From an uncultured Clostridia bacterium (GTDB taxonomy: Bacteria > Bacillota > Clostridia > Oscillospirales > Oscillospiraceae), in contig CAMJHX010000001.1 of the NCBI GenBank assembly GCA_946405655.1, positions 1 through 28,602 of the forward strand: a stretch of DNA of 28,602 bases, in the 5' to 3' direction. Below the pieces are notes generated by a model. It saw nothing but the letters and a program-made list of their open reading frames with translations, searched no databases and had not been told where the DNA came from. Positions 8,598 to 16,166 of this stretch are shown one piece after another; within the stretch, counting starts at the first letter, position 1, and every line of letters begins with the position of its first letter. The position numbers were made by a program, and so were the translations under genes.

Positions 8598-10436
8598 TCA
8601 AATGATATACGGAATCTGGAACACATACACGTTGCGGTATTTTTCCATGCGCTTGATCATGGTTTTCGTGGTCTGGTTGTGCAGCACGCGCGCCCAGCGA
8701 TTCTGCATCACGAGGTTCGGCATCATCACGGTCAGATGCTGGTGCTCGTCGAGCTTCGCGTGCTCGGCCTCGATGTGCCGCATGAGCACCTCCTCCGTGT
8801 TGCGGTAGTGCGTCACCTCATAGACGAAGTTCCCCTGCACGCCGAGGCGCTCGATCTGCGCCTTGAGCTTTATCGCGCTCTCCTCGTCGCTGCAGATGTG
8901 GTAGAACTCAATCTCGTCGAAGTCGAGATCCTTCGCGCAGTTGAGCACCTTCACGAACGAGCGGTTCACGTTCTGCACCGGCAGTATCAGCTTGCCCACG
9001 CGCCCGCGGCCCATGAGCGCGACGGCCTCCTCCGGAGAGCCGATGCGCAGATCGTCGCGCACCTTGTCATAGTGCTTCTTGATCGTCCGCATGAGCCACA
9101 CGAGCAGGATGATGCACACCAGCGTCACCCACGCGCCCTGCAGGAATTTCATCATCACGATGATCACGAGCGTGATGCCGGTGATGATCGTGCCGAAGCC
9201 GTTGACGAAGGCCTTCGTCTTCCAGCCAGAGCCGCGGTTTCGCACCCAGTGGAGCACCATGCCGAGCTGACTTAACAGGAAGGAGAGGAACACGCCGGCT
9301 GCATAGAGCGGCAGCAGCAGATGCTGGTCGCCGTTGAAGGCGATCACGAGGATCGCGGCGGAGGCAAAGAGGAAGAGAATGCCGTTGGAGAAGTTCAGGC
9401 GGCTGCCGCGATAGATCAGCTGGCGGGGGAGATAGCCGTCCTGGGCCATGAGCGCCATGAGAAGCGGCAGACCGGCAAAGGCGGTGTTTGCGGCCAATGT
9501 CAGAATCACGACGGTCATGACCTGCACGACGTAGTAGAGCGCGCTGCCGCTGCCGAAGACGGCCTCAGCCAGCTGGCTCACCGCCGTGGCCTCCTCATTC
9601 GGCACGATGCGGTACATGCTGATCAGCACGCTCACGCCGAAGAACACGATGCATACAAAGCCCGCCATGGCGTAGAGCACCTTCTTGGCGTTCTTCGGCG
9701 CAGGCTCGCGGAAGTTCGGCACGCCGTTCGAGACGGCCTCCACGCCGGTCAGCGCCGTGCAGCCCGAGGCAAAGGCGCGCAGAATCACAAACAGCAGCAT
9801 GTCCTTCGAGCTCGAGGCAGCGATGGCGGCCTCCTGCGGCGTATAGCTTCCGGACGCATAGCGCACAATACCTACGACAATCAGCGTCAGCATCGTGAAG
9901 ATGAAGAGATAGGTCGGCACGCCGAACATGACCGCGCTCTCGCGCAGCCCGCGCAGATTGCCCCACGTCAGCAGCGCGATGAGGATCAGCGCGATCAGCG
10001 CCTTCCACTTCAGGAGCTCCGGAAACGCGCTCGTCACCGCCGCGGCGCCCGCGCAGGCGCTCACGGCGACGGTTAAGATGTATCCGATGATCAATGCCGC
10101 GCCCGCAACGAGTCCCGGCGTCTCGCCTAGATTGTCCGTCGCCACGATATAGGCGCCGCCGCCCTGCGGATAGGCGTCGATCGTCTGTCGGTAGCAGAAC
10201 ACCAGAATCCCGAGCAGGCCGATGATCGCCGCCACGATGGGGAGGAAGGTCTTGTAGGACGCCATGCCCAGCACCGGGATCAGCACCAAAAGAATCTCCT
10301 CGCCCGCGTAGCTCACCGAGGAGATCGCGTCGCTCGCAAAGACCGGAATGCCCCACAGAATGTTGAATTTCTCGTCGCTCAGCTTGGAGTCCTCCAGCCG
10401 CTTGCCGAGGAAAAACGTGCGAAGCCGTTCTTTCAT
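8598..10436 (-). CDS. kimA: KimA-like potassium importer (APC/KUP family)
   Basis: 612-residue inner-membrane transporter of the amino acid-polyamine-cation superfamily, closest in length and layout to B. subtilis KimA (607), a proton-coupled high-affinity K+ importer. N-terminal cytosolic segment, the conserved SDAISSVSYAGEE at 35-47, about 12 hydrophobic segments to ~residue 465, then a cytosolic universal-stress-like domain (from GKLILPVQNVNRSF to the end). The start at ATG 10436-10434 has GGAG ~11 bp upstream; further-upstream in-frame ATGs lie inside the riboswitch and were rejected. Regulation is explicit: a c-di-AMP riboswitch with terminator precedes it, as for kimA (ydaO) itself. KimA-like identity is by family and riboswitch context; an amino acid permease is the alternative. 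Confidence 0.9.
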   Translation of the reverse strand: MKERLRTFFLGKRLEDSKLSDEKFNILWGIPVFASDAISSVSYAGEEILLVLIPVLGMASYKTFLPIVAAIIGLLGILVFCYRQTIDAYPQGGGAYIVATDNLGETPGLVAGAALIIGYILTVAVSACAGAAAVTSAFPELLKWKALIALILIALLTWGNLRGLRESAVMFGVPTYLFIFTMLTLIVVGIVRYASGSYTPQEAAIAASSSKDMLLFVILRAFASGCTALTGVEAVSNGVPNFREPAPKNAKKVLYAMAGFVCIVFFGVSVLISMYRIVPNEEATAVSQLAEAVFGSGSALYYVVQVMTVVILTLAANTAFAGLPLLMALMAQDGYLPRQLIYRGSRLNFSNGILFLFASAAILVIAFNGDQHLLLPLYAAGVFLSFLLSQLGMVLHWVRNRGSGWKTKAFVNGFGTIITGITLVIIVMMKFLQGAWVTLVCIILLVWLMRTIKKHYDKVRDDLRIGSPEEAVALMGRGRVGKLILPVQNVNRSFVKVLNCAKDLDFDEIEFYHICSDEESAIKLKAQIERLGVQGNFVYEVTHYRNTEEVLMRHIEAEHAKLDEHQHLTVMMPNLVMQNRWARVLHNQTTKTMIKRMEKYRNVYVFQIPYII

Positions 10437-10472
10437 TTTTCCATTGTCTCCGTTTCTGCTTTCGCGGGAAAC

Positions 10473-10499
10473 AAAAAAGCGCCGTCTCATCGACAGCGC
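10473..10499 (-). terminator. Riboswitch-controlled intrinsic terminator
   Basis: On the minus strand GCGCTGTC (10492-10499), loop GATGA, GACGGCGC (10479-10486), then six T (10473-10478). It lies between the aptamer and kimA. Its 5' arm carries GCTGTCG (10491-10497), exactly complementary to CGACAGC in the aptamer (10561-10567), giving a mutually exclusive antiterminator. Confidence 0.88.
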
Positions 10500-10534
10500 A
10501 AAAGAGCCATGCAAACTGCGGGCGCACTGCGCCC

Positions 10535-10656
10535 TTGTCCCTCTTACGCTGACGAGATTAGCTGTCGGGTTCGGGGAAGAAGGTCCCCTACTGCATGAGC
10601 AGATGCACCCCAAAGTTCGGGTCTCCCGCTGCCGCCTCCGGCGGCATTAAGCATCT
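10535..10656 (-). promoter_or_regulatory. c-di-AMP riboswitch (ydaO/yuaA class) upstream of kimA
   Basis: Minus-strand leader with class hallmarks: 5' GATGCTTAATGCCG, then GCGGGAGACCCGAACTTTGG and GGGTGCATC, GCAGTAGGGGACC, and the diagnostic CCCGAACCCGACAGCTAATC followed by TCGTCAGCGTAAGAGGG. The closing stem AUGCU/AGCGU can form. It lies directly after a consensus promoter and before an intrinsic terminator and a KimA-type K+ importer, the classic target. Expected logic: c-di-AMP bound, terminator forms, importer off. Exact 3' boundary is approximate; a hairpin GGGCGC-AGT-GCGCCC (10520-10534) lies between aptamer and terminator. Confidence 0.9.
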
Positions 10657-10659
10657 TTC

Positions 10660-10688
10660 AATATAAACTTGTGTCACTTTCCTGTCAA
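10660..10688 (-). promoter_or_regulatory. Promoter of the riboswitch-kimA transcript
   Basis: Minus strand TTGACA (10683-10688), 17 bp, TATATT (10660-10665). Predicted start falls a few bases before the aptamer. Confidence 0.88.
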
Positions 10689-10822
10689 TGTACGATTTGC
10701 ACAAAACTGTCTGGTTTCTGCACTGAGAGCAATTTACCGGACATATTTTGCGGAATGCGTCTAACTTGTCAAAAATAAAAAATAGTAAAAATCTGCGACG
10801 AACGGCACACTTTGTAAAATTG

Positions 10823-10841
10823 GACACTGTTGACAAGTGTC
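10823..10841. promoter_or_regulatory. Candidate TetR operator
   Basis: Inverted repeat GACACT-n7-AGTGTC (10823-10828 and 10836-10841) brackets the -35 box of the tetR promoter. Location suggests autoregulation; binding is inferred. Confidence 0.45.
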
Positions 10842-10858
10842 ACAATTGATGCTATTTT
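10830..10858 (+). promoter_or_regulatory. Promoter of the tetR-like gene
   Basis: Perfect TTGACA (10830-10835), 17-bp spacer, TATTTT (10853-10858), about 105 bp before the ATG. The remaining leader (10865-10950) shows no further structure I could support. The stretch 10690-10820 is AT-rich, without a gene. Confidence 0.75.
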
Positions 10859-10964
10859 TTGAACAGATTTGGCGATATTGAGCAGTTAACTCCCCGCTCT
10901 TATCGTCAATTATCGTTGCAATCTTCTATTTGGTTTAAACGGAGAAAGAAAGGGAGGACGCCGC

Positions 10965-11480
10965 ATGAAAGACCGGACAAAGCTGGCGCTGGCGAAGGCG
11001 CTGCAGGAGCTCCTGAATACAAAATCGCTCGATGAGGTCCGCGTGAGCGAGCTGTGCAGCCGCTGCAATCTCCAGCGGCAGAGCTTCTATTATCACTTTC
11101 AGGATAAGTATGATCTGGTGGCATGGATCTTTATGCAGGATACCAGCCGCGTCTTTGCCGAGTGCGGCAGCCAGCTGAACCTGCAGTTTTTGTCGAGCCT
11201 GCTCAACACGTTCTATGATAAAAAGCAGTTCTATCTCCGCATCATCGCCGATCGCTCGCAGAATCTGCCGCTGCTCTATATTCAGGACTATGTCTATCGC
11301 TTCTGCCTGAACCGGTATCAGAAGCGCGACCATACCTATGAGCTCAAGGCCAAGGTCAAGTTTCTGGTCTACGGCAGCATCGGCGTCGTCTGGGAGTGGC
11401 TGGGAGGCGAGCACGATTTCACGTCCGACGAGCTTGCGCAGTGGATGTTTGACATGATCCCGCCTGACATGAAAAGCTGA
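10965..11480 (+). CDS. TetR/AcrR-family regulator, DhaS-like
   Basis: 171-residue DNA-binding regulator. The N-terminal helix-turn-helix covers about residues 8-54, with the family core VRVSELCSRCNLQRQSFYYH and the following FQDKYDLVAWIF, a form seen in the DhaS-like branch of TetR proteins. The C-terminal ligand/dimer domain (about 60-171) is helical, with no enzymatic motif. GGGAGG (10952-10957) lies 7 bp before the ATG. It is monocistronic: own promoter, candidate operator, and a strong terminator downstream. The DhaS branch includes the activator of dihydroxyacetone kinase genes, but none are present, so the target is unknown. Being divergent from kimA, it could influence that promoter, but the riboswitch already explains kimA control. 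Confidence 0.88.
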   Translation: MKDRTKLALAKALQELLNTKSLDEVRVSELCSRCNLQRQSFYYHFQDKYDLVAWIFMQDTSRVFAECGSQLNLQFLSSLLNTFYDKKQFYLRIIADRSQNLPLLYIQDYVYRFCLNRYQKRDHTYELKAKVKFLVYGSIGVVWEWLGGEHDFTSDELAQWMFDMIPPDMKS

Positions 11481-11502
11481 AAACAAAATCCGATGAACTG
11501 AG

Positions 11503-11535
11503 AATCCCCGACGGTTTTTCCGTCGGGGATTTTTG
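11503..11535 (+). terminator. Intrinsic terminator after tetR-like gene
   Basis: 12-bp perfect stem AATCCCCGACGG (11503-11514) / CCGTCGGGGATT (11520-11531), TTTTT loop, then a T-rich tail. Isolates the dcw cluster from upstream transcription. Confidence 0.92.
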
Positions 11536-11580
11536 TGCTTTTTTCACGGAAAAGAATTGCGGAAATCACCGAATTTTCAC

Positions 11581-11609
11581 TTGCCTTTTCCCTGAAAACA
11601 CGGTATACT
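11581..11609 (+). promoter_or_regulatory. Main promoter of the dcw cluster (mraZ promoter)
   Basis: TTGCCT (11581-11586), 17-bp spacer, TATACT (11604-11609). Start near 11616, exactly where the MraZ boxes begin. Confidence 0.82.
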
Positions 11610-11615
11610 AACATC

Positions 11616-11645
11616 AAAGTGGGGTGAAATGGGGGAAAGTGCATC
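11616..11645 (+). promoter_or_regulatory. MraZ-binding boxes (three 10-bp direct repeats)
   Basis: Three direct repeats at exact 10-bp period: AAAGTGGGGT, GAAATGGGGG, AAAGTGCATC. The TGGGG cores at 11620-11624 and 11630-11634 and the degenerate TGCAT at 11640-11644 match the known MraZ operator style (repeats with TGGGN or AAAGTG cores every 10 bp). Position at the transcription start predicts autorepression by MraZ. Confidence 0.8.
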
Positions 11646-11703
11646 CAAATACCACGATGCAGCTTTTCCGGACCCGCAAATGCCGCCGGAGGGAGGGAAG
11701 AGC

Positions 11704-12120
11704 ATGACCGGCACCTATCAACATACGCTGGACGCCAAGGGCCGTCTGTTCATCCCGTCCAAGCTCCGCGAGGAGCTCGGCGACACGTTCTATGTCACCA
11801 TCTCGCGCGAGCCCTGCCTCTGCGCGTATAACGAGGCGAACTGGCAGCGCCTGTGCGACAAGGCCAACGAGCTGCCCTATTCGCTGCAGAGCAAGCTCCG
11901 TCCCATGTTCGCCAACGCCGCGAAGGTCGAGCTCGATGCGCAGGGACGCATCCTCCTCACGCAGACGCTGCGCGATACGATCCGGCTCGGCAGGGAAGTG
12001 ACCGTCGTCGGCACGAACAACCACGCCGAGTTCTGGAACAAGGCCGAGTGGGACAAGATCAGCGCCATTGAGAGCGCGCCGGAGAACATCGCCGCCGTCA
12101 TGGACGAGCTTGGGTTTTAA
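11704..12120 (+). CDS. mraZ: Transcriptional regulator MraZ
   Basis: 138-residue regulator at the head of the dcw cluster; forms an oligomeric ring of two SpoVT/AbrB-type beta domains. The first repeat is at residues ~5-50 (TYQHTLDAKGRLFIPSKLRE), the second at ~75-125 (AAKVELDAQGRILLTQTLRD), each with the DxxGR turn. MraZ in E. coli represses its own operon through TGGGN boxes, which are present upstream. The ATG at 11704 follows GGAGGGAGGG; an in-frame ATG at 11629 would add 25 residues and begins inside the MraZ boxes, so it was rejected. The next gene begins 3 bp after the stop. Confidence 0.96.
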   Translation: MTGTYQHTLDAKGRLFIPSKLREELGDTFYVTISREPCLCAYNEANWQRLCDKANELPYSLQSKLRPMFANAAKVELDAQGRILLTQTLRDTIRLGREVTVVGTNNHAEFWNKAEWDKISAIESAPENIAAVMDELGF

Positions 12121-12123
12121 GCT

Positions 12124-13056
12124 ATGGAACCGAAACATATATCCGTTCTTCTGAATGAGTGCATCGAAGCGCTCGCAATCAAGCCCGACGGCATTTACGT
12201 CGACGGGACGCTCGGCCTCGGCGGGCATTCCTCTGAGATCGCAAAGCGGCTTACGACGGGGCTGCTCATCGGCATCGACCGCGATGAGACCGCCATCGAG
12301 CGCGCCGGCGCGAGACTTCAGCCGTACGGCGAGCGCGTCCGGCTCGTGCACGGCAACTTCTCCGACGTTGCCTCCATTCTCGACCGCCTCGGCATCGACG
12401 CCGTGGACGGCATGCTCTTCGATCTCGGCGTCTCCTCGCCGCAGCTCGATGAGGCGCACCGCGGCTTTTCCTATATGCAGGACGCGCCGCTCGATATGCG
12501 CATGGACGGCAGCGCAAGCCTGTCCGCCCACGATGTGGTGAACACCTGGCCGGAGGATCGGCTGAAGCGGATTCTGTATGACTACGGCGAGGAGCGCTTC
12601 GCGCCCCGCATCGCCGCCGCCATCGTCCGCGCCCGGCAGGAGAGACCGATCGAAACGACGCTCGAGCTGGTGGAGATCATCCGCTCCGCCATGCCTGCCG
12701 CCGCGCTGCGCGAAAAGCAGCACCCGGCAAAGCGCTCGTTTCAGGCGATCCGCATTGCAGTGAACGACGAGCTCGGCGCCGTGCAGACCATGATGGACAC
12801 CGCGCCCGACAAGCTTCGTCCCGGCGGACGCCTCGCCGTCATCAGCTTCCACTCGCTGGAGGACCGCATCGTCAAAAACGGCATTCGCCGCCGTGAGGAC
12901 GGCTGCACCTGCCCGCGCGATTTCCCCGTGTGCACCTGCGGCTTTGTCCAGACGCTCAAGAGCGTCTCCCGCAAGCCGATCCTCCCGTCTCCGGAGGAAC
13001 AGGCTGCCAACCCGAGAGCCAGAAGCGCGAAATTAAGGGTTGCAGAACATGTCTGA
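12124..13056 (+). CDS. rsmH: 16S rRNA (cytosine-1402-N4) methyltransferase RsmH (MraW)
   Basis: 310-residue SAM-dependent enzyme that N4-methylates C1402 of 16S rRNA in the decoding centre. SAM motif I is VDGTLGLGGHS (26-36), the catalytic-type loop is LFDLGVSSPQLDE (98-110) followed by RGFSY and LDMRMD, and the C-terminal region has the usual FHSLEDRIVK and NPRARSAKLRVAE. Length and motif order are standard. It begins 3 bp after the mraZ stop without a recognisable ribosome binding site, so it is probably translated by coupling to mraZ. Confidence 0.97.
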   Translation: MEPKHISVLLNECIEALAIKPDGIYVDGTLGLGGHSSEIAKRLTTGLLIGIDRDETAIERAGARLQPYGERVRLVHGNFSDVASILDRLGIDAVDGMLFDLGVSSPQLDEAHRGFSYMQDAPLDMRMDGSASLSAHDVVNTWPEDRLKRILYDYGEERFAPRIAAAIVRARQERPIETTLELVEIIRSAMPAAALREKQHPAKRSFQAIRIAVNDELGAVQTMMDTAPDKLRPGGRLAVISFHSLEDRIVKNGIRRREDGCTCPRDFPVCTCGFVQTLKSVSRKPILPSPEEQAANPRARSAKLRVAEHV

Positions 13057-13068
13057 ATGTAGTATTAT
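13040..13068 (+). promoter_or_regulatory. Possible internal promoter before ftsL
   Basis: TTGCAG (13040-13045), 17 bp, TATTAT (13063-13068), overlapping the rsmH end and 39 bp before the ftsL-like ATG. The -10 is good, the -35 moderate. Confidence 0.45.
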
Positions 13069-13106
13069 GTAAACAGTAAATCACGATTTGGAAAGGAGCG
13101 GCAGAT

Positions 13107-13661
13107 ATGGCACAGCCTCAACAGCCTCGGCGCAGACGCACCCCCGTCATGCCAGACAGCATGGCCTATGATTTGTCGCGCCCCAGTCAGGATACCATGC
13201 GGTACAGCACCGCAGCCCCCGAGCTTCAGCCGAAGCCAAAGCAGAAGACCCGTCCGCAGGCACAGCCGGCGCTTCGCCCGAGATTCCGCGTGATGGCCGT
13301 CGCGCCGACGGCGATCGTCCTCTTCCTCATGGCGCTGGTGGTCTGGACGCTGTCGCTGCAGGTCCGCACGCAGATCACGCAGGCACAGCAGGAGGTCTAC
13401 CGCCTCGAGAGCGAGCTGCGCGCCGTGGAGCAGGTGCAGGACGAGCTCGAGATCGAATACGAATCCGCCTTCAACTTCACCAAGCTGGAGGACTACGCTG
13501 TCACCACGCTCGGCATGCAGCGTCCGCGTGATGAACAGATCTATTTCCTCTCTCACGAGAGCGAGGATCACGCCGTCGCCGTTCTGGAGCGCTCCCGCTC
13601 CAACGGATTCATCGACCGGCTCGATGATGTCCTCTCCGATCTCCTGGCATATTTCCGTTGA
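13107..13661 (+). CDS. ftsL: FtsL-like septum protein
   Basis: 184-residue single-pass (type II) membrane protein in the ftsL position between rsmH and the septal PBP. A basic, proline/glutamine-rich cytoplasmic tail (1-61) precedes a transmembrane helix at about 63-85 (AVAPTAIVLFLMALVVWTLS) and a heptad-like coiled coil at about 86-122 rich in Q, E and L (ITQAQQEVYRLESELRAVEQ), then a short region ending LGMQRP, as in FtsL/DivIC proteins. FtsL forms a complex with DivIB and DivIC that activates FtsW and the PBP. Sequence conservation of FtsL is low, so assignment rests on topology and position. AAAGGAG (13092-13098) is 8 bp before the ATG. The N-terminal tail is longer than in B. subtilis FtsL. 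Confidence 0.8.
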   Translation: MAQPQQPRRRRTPVMPDSMAYDLSRPSQDTMRYSTAAPELQPKPKQKTRPQAQPALRPRFRVMAVAPTAIVLFLMALVVWTLSLQVRTQITQAQQEVYRLESELRAVEQVQDELEIEYESAFNFTKLEDYAVTTLGMQRPRDEQIYFLSHESEDHAVAVLERSRSNGFIDRLDDVLSDLLAYFR

Positions 13662-13667
13662 CAGCCG

Positions 13668-13676
13668 TGATATAAT
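13668..13676 (+). promoter_or_regulatory. Extended -10 internal promoter before the PBP gene
   Basis: TGaTATAAT is a perfect extended -10 element in the 65-bp gap between ftsL and the PBP gene. The -35 region at 17-18 bp (CATATT) is weak, as allowed for extended -10 promoters. Confidence 0.5.
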
Positions 13677-13726
13677 GCTTTAGGTTTTAGATCGTTGATG
13701 ACCCATTCCCTCGGAAGGAGCGTTTC

Positions 13727-16129
13727 ATGGCAGTGCAACCCACCGGGCGCGCAAGCACCCAGAGAGCCGATAACACAATGATCAGCCGCACACGATGGAT
13801 TTTCTTAGTGTGCGGCATTGCCGCTTTTATACTCCTTCTCGGACGGCTTGGTTATCTCATGATTTTCAAGCAGGATTATTATGAGCAGCAGGCGATTCAG
13901 CAGACGGTTGTCCGGCAGAATGTGCTCGCCCTGCGCGGCACAATTCTGGACTCCAACGGCAAGATCCTTGCCAAGAGCGCCACGAAGGACACCGTCATTC
14001 TCTCCCCGGCGGACATTGTGAAAAACGACTGGGATCTCGACGGCATCGCCCGCGTCCTGGCGGACAATCTCGCGGATTACGGCGTGACCTATGAGCAGGT
14101 CATGTCGCTTGCGCAGGATCAGGATTCCTATTACAAAATCGTCGCCCGCAAGGTCGACCGCTCCGACACCGAGCCCATCCGCGAATATAAAAACGCGAAC
14201 AAGGGCTGCAACGGCATCGTCCTCTCGCCCGACTCCAAGCGCTATTATCCCTACGGCGATCTCGCCGCGCATGTGCTCGGCTATGTCGGCATCGACAACG
14301 ACGGGCTTGCCGGCATCGAGAGCCAGTATGACAATGTCCTCGCCGGCGGCATGGGCCGCGTCACGCGCCTTTCGGACAAAAGCTCCATCGGCATGCTGAA
14401 CATCAAGTACGAGGATTACACCAAGGAGACAGCGGGCGCCGACGTCAAGGTCACGCTCGACGCGAACATCCAGTATTACCTCGAAAAGAACCTCAAGCAG
14501 GCGGTCGAGGATTATGATATCCTCAACGGCGCCGCCGCCATCGCCATGGACCCGCACACCGGCGCCATCAAGGGCATGGTCTCGCTCGGCAATTTCGATC
14601 CCAACGACTATCAGGCGCTCACCGAGGATACCGAGGCGCGTCTCGAGGAGACGATCGAGGACGGCGTCGTCGAGGAGGAGGACGAGGAAGGAAACCCCGT
14701 CAAAACCCGCAAATATACCGACAAGGAGATCGAGGAGCTGCGCACGGACGCCATGTTCCGCCAGTGGCGCAACAAGGCGCTGTCTGATACCTATGAGCCC
14801 GGCTCCACGTTCAAGATCATCACGCTCGCCATGGCGCTCGAGGAGGGCGTTGTGAGCGAGGATACGCACTTTTTCTGCGGCGGCAGCACCGAGGTGCTCG
14901 GCCGCACCACGCCGCTCAACTGCTGGCGCACCGCCGGCCACGGCGACCAGACGCTCACGCAGGCCGTGCAGCACTCCTGCAACGTCGCCTTTGTCGACAT
15001 CGGCCAGCGCGTCGGCGCGCGCACCTTCTATCGCTATTGCGACGCCTTTGGCTTCCTCAATCTCACGCAGGACGCCGACGCCACGCTCACCGCGCGCACG
15101 GGCGTCGACCTCGCGGGCGAGAGCGGCAGCATCTGGTGGAGCCAGAACACGTTCTTCAACCCCGAGAACCTCTCGCAGCTCGCCTCCGCCTCCTTCGGCC
15201 AGACGTTCACCGTCACGCCCCTGCAGATGATCACGGCGATCAGCGCCTGCGTCAACGGCGGATACCTCATGAAGCCCTATGTCGTGCAGGAGATCACGGA
15301 CGCCTCCGGCCGCATCGTTGAGTCGAATGAGCCCACCGTCGTCCGTCAGGTCGTCAGCGAGGAGACCAGCGCCGAGGTGCGCAAGATCCTCGAGCAGGTC
15401 GTCTCCGACCCCGTGGACGGCACGGGACATAACGCCTACGTCGCCGGCTACCGCATCGGCGGCAAGACCGGCACCAGCGAAAAGGTCGCGCAGGACGCCG
15501 CCGGCGGCCCGAAGGAATATATCGTCTCCTTCGCCGGCGTCGCTCCGGCGGACGATCCGCGCCTCGTCATCCTCGTCCTGCTCGATACCCCGAGCAGCGA
15601 GACCGGCATGTACATCTCCGGCGGTCAGATGGGCGCGCCCACGGTCGCGGGCATGTTTGCCGATATTCTCCCGTATCTCGGCGTCGAGCCGCAGTATACG
15701 GCGGCGGAAAAGCAGTTCATGGATCAGGTCGTGCCGAACATCACCGGCATGACCGTGGAGGAGGCCACGAACCTCCTCGCGCAGCGCGGCTTCAATGTGC
15801 GCGTGCTCGGCGAGGGCGGACGCGTCACGCGTCAGCTTCCCGGCACCGGCGCCATGATCGCCACCGGCAGCGCCGTGCTGCTCTATACCGATGTAGAGCC
15901 CTCCGAGGATCTCGAGGAGATGCCCGATCTCTCGTATCTCACCTATCGCGACGCGCGCGACGTGCTCGCGGGCATGGGCCTCTTCGTGACCACGAGCAGC
16001 TCCGTCACCAGTCCCGAGACGCAGAGCGTCCTCTCCCAGAACATCCCCGAGGGTACCGAGGTCGAGCACGGTACCGTCGTCAAGGTCACATTGGTCACGA
16101 CCGATTCCAGCATGCTCGGCCAGTATTAA
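13727..16129 (+). CDS. PASTA-domain penicillin-binding protein (FtsI/SpoVD type, class B)
   Basis: 800-residue transpeptidase that cross-links septal (or spore cortex) peptidoglycan outside the membrane. Signal-anchor helix at ~24-46, dimerisation domain, then the transpeptidase domain with catalytic Ser360 in STFK (360-363), SCN (417-419) and KTGTS (580-584). Two C-terminal PASTA domains begin at about 669 (VPNITGMTVEEA) and 732 (MPDLSYLTYRDA). An acidic segment at ~299-340 (EDTEARLEETIEDGVVEEED then a Lys/Arg-rich part) sits just before the SxxK loop and appears long for the family. GGAAGGAG (13713-13720) is 6 bp from the ATG. Whether it is the vegetative FtsI/Pbp2B or the sporulation SpoVD cannot be settled; it is the only PBP in this cluster, which favours septal use. 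Confidence 0.94.
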   Translation: MAVQPTGRASTQRADNTMISRTRWIFLVCGIAAFILLLGRLGYLMIFKQDYYEQQAIQQTVVRQNVLALRGTILDSNGKILAKSATKDTVILSPADIVKNDWDLDGIARVLADNLADYGVTYEQVMSLAQDQDSYYKIVARKVDRSDTEPIREYKNANKGCNGIVLSPDSKRYYPYGDLAAHVLGYVGIDNDGLAGIESQYDNVLAGGMGRVTRLSDKSSIGMLNIKYEDYTKETAGADVKVTLDANIQYYLEKNLKQAVEDYDILNGAAAIAMDPHTGAIKGMVSLGNFDPNDYQALTEDTEARLEETIEDGVVEEEDEEGNPVKTRKYTDKEIEELRTDAMFRQWRNKALSDTYEPGSTFKIITLAMALEEGVVSEDTHFFCGGSTEVLGRTTPLNCWRTAGHGDQTLTQAVQHSCNVAFVDIGQRVGARTFYRYCDAFGFLNLTQDADATLTARTGVDLAGESGSIWWSQNTFFNPENLSQLASASFGQTFTVTPLQMITAISACVNGGYLMKPYVVQEITDASGRIVESNEPTVVRQVVSEETSAEVRKILEQVVSDPVDGTGHNAYVAGYRIGGKTGTSEKVAQDAAGGPKEYIVSFAGVAPADDPRLVILVLLDTPSSETGMYISGGQMGAPTVAGMFADILPYLGVEPQYTAAEKQFMDQVVPNITGMTVEEATNLLAQRGFNVRVLGEGGRVTRQLPGTGAMIATGSAVLLYTDVEPSEDLEEMPDLSYLTYRDARDVLAGMGLFVTTSSSVTSPETQSVLSQNIPEGTEVEHGTVVKVTLVTTDSSMLGQY

Positions 16130-16166
16130 AGAAGAAAGATCTACAAAAGACAGGAGGAATACCCGC

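Noticed and set aside
10437..10613. N-terminal extension of the KimA-like protein
   Set aside because: It would run through the terminator and riboswitch aptamer; the transporter family begins near the ATG at 10436.
11629..11703. Earlier in-frame start that would lengthen MraZ by 25 residues
   Set aside because: It starts inside the MraZ boxes, lacks a spaced ribosome binding site, and the extra residues have no MraZ counterpart.
13659..13676. TTGACA beside TATAAT upstream of the PBP gene as a standard promoter
   Set aside because: The spacing is only 7 bp; the TATAAT is kept solely as an extended -10 element.
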